Source: Ciborinia camelliae
Taxonomy: Eukaryota; Ascomycota; Leotiomycetes; Helotiales; Sclerotiniaceae
DNA: 64,000 bases
Reading direction: 5' to 3'
Assembly: GCA_025890175.1 (NCBI GenBank)
Contig: JANPYM010000005.1
Coordinates: 2,698,768 to 2,762,767, forward strand
Shown here: positions 60,613-64,000 of the stretch, in pieces
Layout: each line of letters starts with the position of its first letter
Position numbering within the stretch: position 1 is the stretch's first letter
Program-made: the position numbers and the translations under genes
Notes under the pieces: model-generated
What the model was told of the DNA's origin: nothing
The model's database searches: none
What the model saw: the letters and a program-made list of their open reading frames with translations, nothing else

Positions 60613-63156
60613 ATGGGAAAATCTGCGTTGACTCCCCAGACGCCACGGAAGAAGAGGGTTCGGCCAATTTCCAATCCTCTCCACTCTGATGATGAGACCT
60701 TCTTCTGTAGCACAATCCGACATCATTACCAGCGTCCAGGAGAACAGTTCCCAGCGTTCTCTCGCCTCTGCTCTGTGTCTTTCGAGCACGAGGCGAAATT
60801 TTATTTGGAATGTCGCACTTTCTACACCTTTACGTTGGATTTCATGACTGCAGAGGAAAGTAAGAAATCTATTGAGGGTGCATCTCCTCCTTGTAAAGTC
60901 GTGGAAAGATCAAAGTCTTACAAAAGACCCGGTTTGCCACCAATCGTTGAGTCCAGCGAATCTATCGATGAAAAATTAGAACTTGCTGGACCGATAATAC
61001 CAATCAAGATGACTGCCGAGTATGGCATTGATCAAGGAAAGTATGGATCGTCCCCTCCAATGGCCTCTTCTCTACCTTCAGCGTCATCAAACAATGGACC
61101 TTCGTCAATAGGTTTCCCATTTTCTCCAGGCCCTCCAGCCCGTCCAGCCCCTGCAGCCCGTCCATCCCCATTTTCACAAATGGTTCGAGACGTCAAATAT
61201 CCACCACCGATACTCATCGACTCCCTTTCAAACGAACCAATTGATATAATCCACGATAATGATTCGGAAACATCAATCGTTAATACCAATGGAATTGCGT
61301 CAACTGATCACGACGGAATCGACATAATTACCATTCACTCCATCTCCACAAACCCCTCAACAAAAGAACTTGATAGAATTCTATCGGGTTCAAGGTTTCC
61401 AAATCTGATTTACGACACTGAATCCGACAGATACATCACGAAAGCAAACACGGAAATGGAAGGAGGTTCGAGACTTAGCTTTGAGCTACATGTTGATGGT
61501 GTGAAAGGAGATGGTGGTAAATTGGTGGGTCGGATGGTGGTACGTCCCGAGGCGACAATTATGAAATACACCAATTCCGACGAAGTGACGGGATTTAGAC
61601 CTTTGAGGTTGAAGCCCCAAGTTCAAGCTGATGGTGTGTATCGAGAAGACAACGATGAAGGTGGAAATGGAGATGACGCTGTTGTCAAGAGACATGTGCG
61701 AATAGCTTCAGATCCAGAACGACCTGGAACTTCCAGAGCAGATCAACCAGTTGGCAGATTGAGATCTGATACCGAACCAGTTAAGAGGATCTCAAGATCC
61801 CCTTATGCGAGTACTTCTCAAAACCTACAAGATTTACCGACTCCGAGTTCTCGTCGTAGAAAGATCAATCCAATCTACTTGCCAGCTCGTAATGACAACG
61901 CAGAAACCAGCCCAAGAAGACCTTTCACACCCGTCAATACACGATCGCCAACCCCGAGAATTCGTCCAATTCGTTCACCACCGCCTACGGATCGTCCATA
62001 TCGTCATATAAGTCAACTAATGGCTGGCACACCTCATGTTTGTACTTCAGCAAGTCAAGATCATGGTTCAACTGGAGATGAAGATGATTATTCTCCAATT
62101 TTGGTGGATGTCACTTCTTTGGTACCGCCACAAAGGGCCATTAAATCTCCAGCGGCTTACATGTCTTCTTCCCTACCACCATCGCCACCCTTAACAGAAA
62201 GTTTAGGAAGGACCCAAAACTACACCTATGACCTTCCCCTAATTTTCTCGTCCCCATCCCCAATCGCTCTACCACCTAAACTCGCATCCGCAACCCCCGC
62301 AGCCCCCGCCACCACTTCCAATTCCAAAATCTCATTCTCGGATCAACAAATACTTAGCACCAACTCTTCCATATACTCAATCAGCACTCCCGAATCCTCT
62401 CCTCACAATAGCGCAGTCATTCCCCCTACACTTGAACGAATCCCTAGCATCCCTTCACCCCCAAATACCCCCAAAATCGATCTTTTCCGCTCCAACACCA
62501 TCCATACCATCAGTACAATCCCCAGTACCTTCACCCAAACCGATACCTATACGCATACGCGACAAAGTACAAATTCGACCATGGCCTCCAGCATCTCATC
62601 GTCCATTCTCAACCCATCACCATCAGCCATCCCTTCACCATCAGCGAGTCCTAACCCAAGCCCGAACCCTCCCACCAATACCCTCAGCCACGAAAGCATC
62701 GCGCTCACCGAACATCTCGTCCGCGAGGGAATCTACGGCGGAATCGTCTACGACATCTCCGCCACGCACCCCAATTCTCCTCCGCGCCTCACCCCCAAAC
62801 CCACGCCCGCTCAAATCCGTCGCCAACAGAAACGCTCGGCGAAAGATTCCAAAGCCATCCTCCGCGCTCGCATGAAGAAGGAAATGCGCGAGAGGAAACA
62901 AATCGCAAATGCTCAAGAACAGGTGAGGATTTCCAGTGCGGCGGCGAGGCTGAGAATCTTCAAGGCTAAATTGAGAAAGGCACAATTGGCGGTGAAGGGG
63001 AAGAGGGGCAAGGTTAGTTATTTGGGCATTCGTGTCTTTTTGAGGGGCTTGGGGTCCGGCGTTAGGGTTCGGTGGCAGGGGGTTAGGAGGAGGTTGGCAA
63101 GTGTTAGGTTGAGTGTGGTGGGTGACAGGGGCTTGTCGGTGGGGGGGGAATTGTGA
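60613..63156 (+). CDS. Large disordered fungal protein, function unknown
   Basis: One open frame of 847 codons with no intron needed. The start MGKSALTPQTPRKKRVRP is basic and resembles a nuclear signal. The remainder is Ser/Pro/Thr-rich with many SP and TP sites (TPSSRRRK, SPRRPFTP, SPTPRIRPIRSPPP), fitting a heavily phosphorylated, unstructured protein. Near the C-terminus is the only ordered-looking part: HESIALTEHLVREGIYGGIVYD followed by a Lys/Arg-rich helix (IRRQQKRSAKDSKAILRARMKK through RLRIFKAKLRKAQ, about 735-795). I do not recognise a family. The residues 32-75 have a different composition and could be an unspliced intron, but no clear donor-acceptor pair was settled. Confidence 0.75.
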   Translation: MGKSALTPQTPRKKRVRPISNPLHSDDETFFCSTIRHHYQRPGEQFPAFSRLCSVSFEHEAKFYLECRTFYTFTLDFMTAEESKKSIEGASPPCKVVERSKSYKRPGLPPIVESSESIDEKLELAGPIIPIKMTAEYGIDQGKYGSSPPMASSLPSASSNNGPSSIGFPFSPGPPARPAPAARPSPFSQMVRDVKYPPPILIDSLSNEPIDIIHDNDSETSIVNTNGIASTDHDGIDIITIHSISTNPSTKELDRILSGSRFPNLIYDTESDRYITKANTEMEGGSRLSFELHVDGVKGDGGKLVGRMVVRPEATIMKYTNSDEVTGFRPLRLKPQVQADGVYREDNDEGGNGDDAVVKRHVRIASDPERPGTSRADQPVGRLRSDTEPVKRISRSPYASTSQNLQDLPTPSSRRRKINPIYLPARNDNAETSPRRPFTPVNTRSPTPRIRPIRSPPPTDRPYRHISQLMAGTPHVCTSASQDHGSTGDEDDYSPILVDVTSLVPPQRAIKSPAAYMSSSLPPSPPLTESLGRTQNYTYDLPLIFSSPSPIALPPKLASATPAAPATTSNSKISFSDQQILSTNSSIYSISTPESSPHNSAVIPPTLERIPSIPSPPNTPKIDLFRSNTIHTISTIPSTFTQTDTYTHTRQSTNSTMASSISSSILNPSPSAIPSPSASPNPSPNPPTNTLSHESIALTEHLVREGIYGGIVYDISATHPNSPPRLTPKPTPAQIRRQQKRSAKDSKAILRARMKKEMRERKQIANAQEQVRISSAAARLRIFKAKLRKAQLAVKGKRGKVSYLGIRVFLRGLGSGVRVRWQGVRRRLASVRLSVVGDRGLSVGGEL

Positions 63157-64000
63157 GGGTGGTGGGGTCGGGGTGGAGATGCAGGATGGGTATGATTTTG
63201 TTTGTAGGGGAGTGTGGGAGAGTGCGTGAGAGAGGGCGTAAGAAGGAGAGAGGGAATGTTGGTGGCTACGAGAGATTTGGATATGGTAGGAATGGCGAGA
63301 TAGAGGAAGATGATTCATTCATCCACCCCACGACCTCATGACCTCACAACCTCACACTTCATACCTCACACTCCCCTCCATACCTTCCTCACACTACACT
63401 AAACTACACTAAATATCTCTTTTATTTTTCCTTCCAAAATCAATCTTTATTTTCGACGTACCACACTGGTACATTCCAATCACGTCAATCCAATTCAAGT
63501 CAATTCAATTCAATTCAAGTCCTCCTGCTTTGGATGGCTGGACGGATAGGTGGATGGAAAAATAACTCCCCAATCCGGGTAGAAGAATGAATTCCCGGGA
63601 AAGAAAGGGAAGGTAGATTTGCATGGGATGGGATGGGATAGGATAGGATATATGGACATACATACACACATAATTTTTCTTTGACTTTTCTTTGACTTTT
63701 CTTTCTTTTTTCTTTTTTTTATTGGTTGCTCGCGAGCTGGATTGGGTTGGGTTCTTCGCTCATAGCATAGCATGGCATAGCAGAGGTGTTGGCGTTGGCA
63801 TTTGCATTTGCATTTGTCATGGGCTTGGATTTTATTTTGGAACTGGTAGGGACTGGTAGGGAGGAACGGAAAGGAAAGGAAGGAAGGGAAGGGAAGGGAG
63901 GATACAATACGATACAATACGATACGATACGATACATCAACACGACTTGAACGACTTGAATGACATGGACTTGGACAGACGATGCGCTACCTACTCGCAT
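63157..64000. other. Right edge, low-complexity intergenic sequence
   Basis: Pyrimidine- and purine-rich tracts and several short repeats: 'gtcaattcaa' type (about 63490-63520), 'ttgacttttctt' (about 63680-63703) and 'gatac' pentamers (about 63900-63938). ORFs on the minus strand here are short and composed of these repeats. No gene is called. Confidence 0.5.
63900..63938. repeat. GATAC/AATAC pentamer microsatellite
   Basis: About eight five-base units, alternating GATAC and AATAC and then GATAC only, directly after a GGAAGG-type purine run. Simple sequence. Confidence 0.8.

Noticed and set aside
1..64000. tRNA, rRNA, CRISPR array or intact transposase
   Set aside because: I looked for T-loop-like strings, regular repeat-spacer patterns and transposase motifs and found none that held up; a covariance-model search would be decisive for tRNA.

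Overview
The window reads as nuclear DNA of a filamentous ascomycete. Genes are split by 47-153 bp introns, nearly all GT-AG. The products include a fungal non-reducing polyketide synthase, a Zn(II)2Cys6 regulator, a DUF8035-type protein, Elg1, eS25 and CENP-X. AT-rich blocks resemble relics of repeat-induced point mutation. The protein set and the AT-leaning intergenic DNA would fit a Leotiomycete such as a Botrytis/Sclerotinia relative, but that placement is inference. Two runs of N (21371-21380 and 46640-47569) mark assembly gaps. Exon joints were placed by hand; each model was checked for a continuous frame across its introns.

Layout. 1-8561: gene desert with two AT-rich blocks and a 48-bp perfect inverted repeat. 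8562-16598 (-): five-exon non-reducing PKS (SAT-KS-AT-PT-ACP-ACP-CMeT-TE). 17725-18604 (+): a small NAD(P)-binding protein divergent from it. 20745-21557 (+): CENP-X/Mhf2, with a frame problem and a small gap. 22256-23137 (-): GPI-anchored cupredoxin. 24908-25935 (+): TLC-domain membrane protein. 26145-27170: tandem repeats and a possible terminal-inverted-repeat element. 27203-28912 (-): CAX-type exchanger without its catalytic glutamates. 30035-31392 (+): PAQR/ADIPOR-family gene with two inactivating lesions. 32707-33766 (-): MAPR/cytochrome-b5-like protein. 34472-34975 (-): ribosomal protein eS25. 35618-39593 (-): Elg1. 40096-42904 (+): Utp8-like nucleolar protein. 43938-46629 (+): DUF8035-like protein. 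47927-50542 (-): Zn2Cys6 transcription factor. 50543-58780: long stretch without a convincing gene. 58781-59848 (+): adenine deaminase. 60613-63156 (+): disordered fungal protein.

How it fits together. The left third is an accessory, secondary-metabolite locus: a lone methylating aromatic PKS with at most one neighbouring oxidoreductase, beside gene-free AT-rich DNA. From about 32 kb to 47 kb the window is a housekeeping block (ribosome, replication clamp unloading, rRNA processing). Between them are two membrane-protein genes that show decay or neofunctionalisation: the exchanger and the PAQR gene, which are divergent neighbours. No tRNA, rRNA, CRISPR array or intact transposon was recognised.
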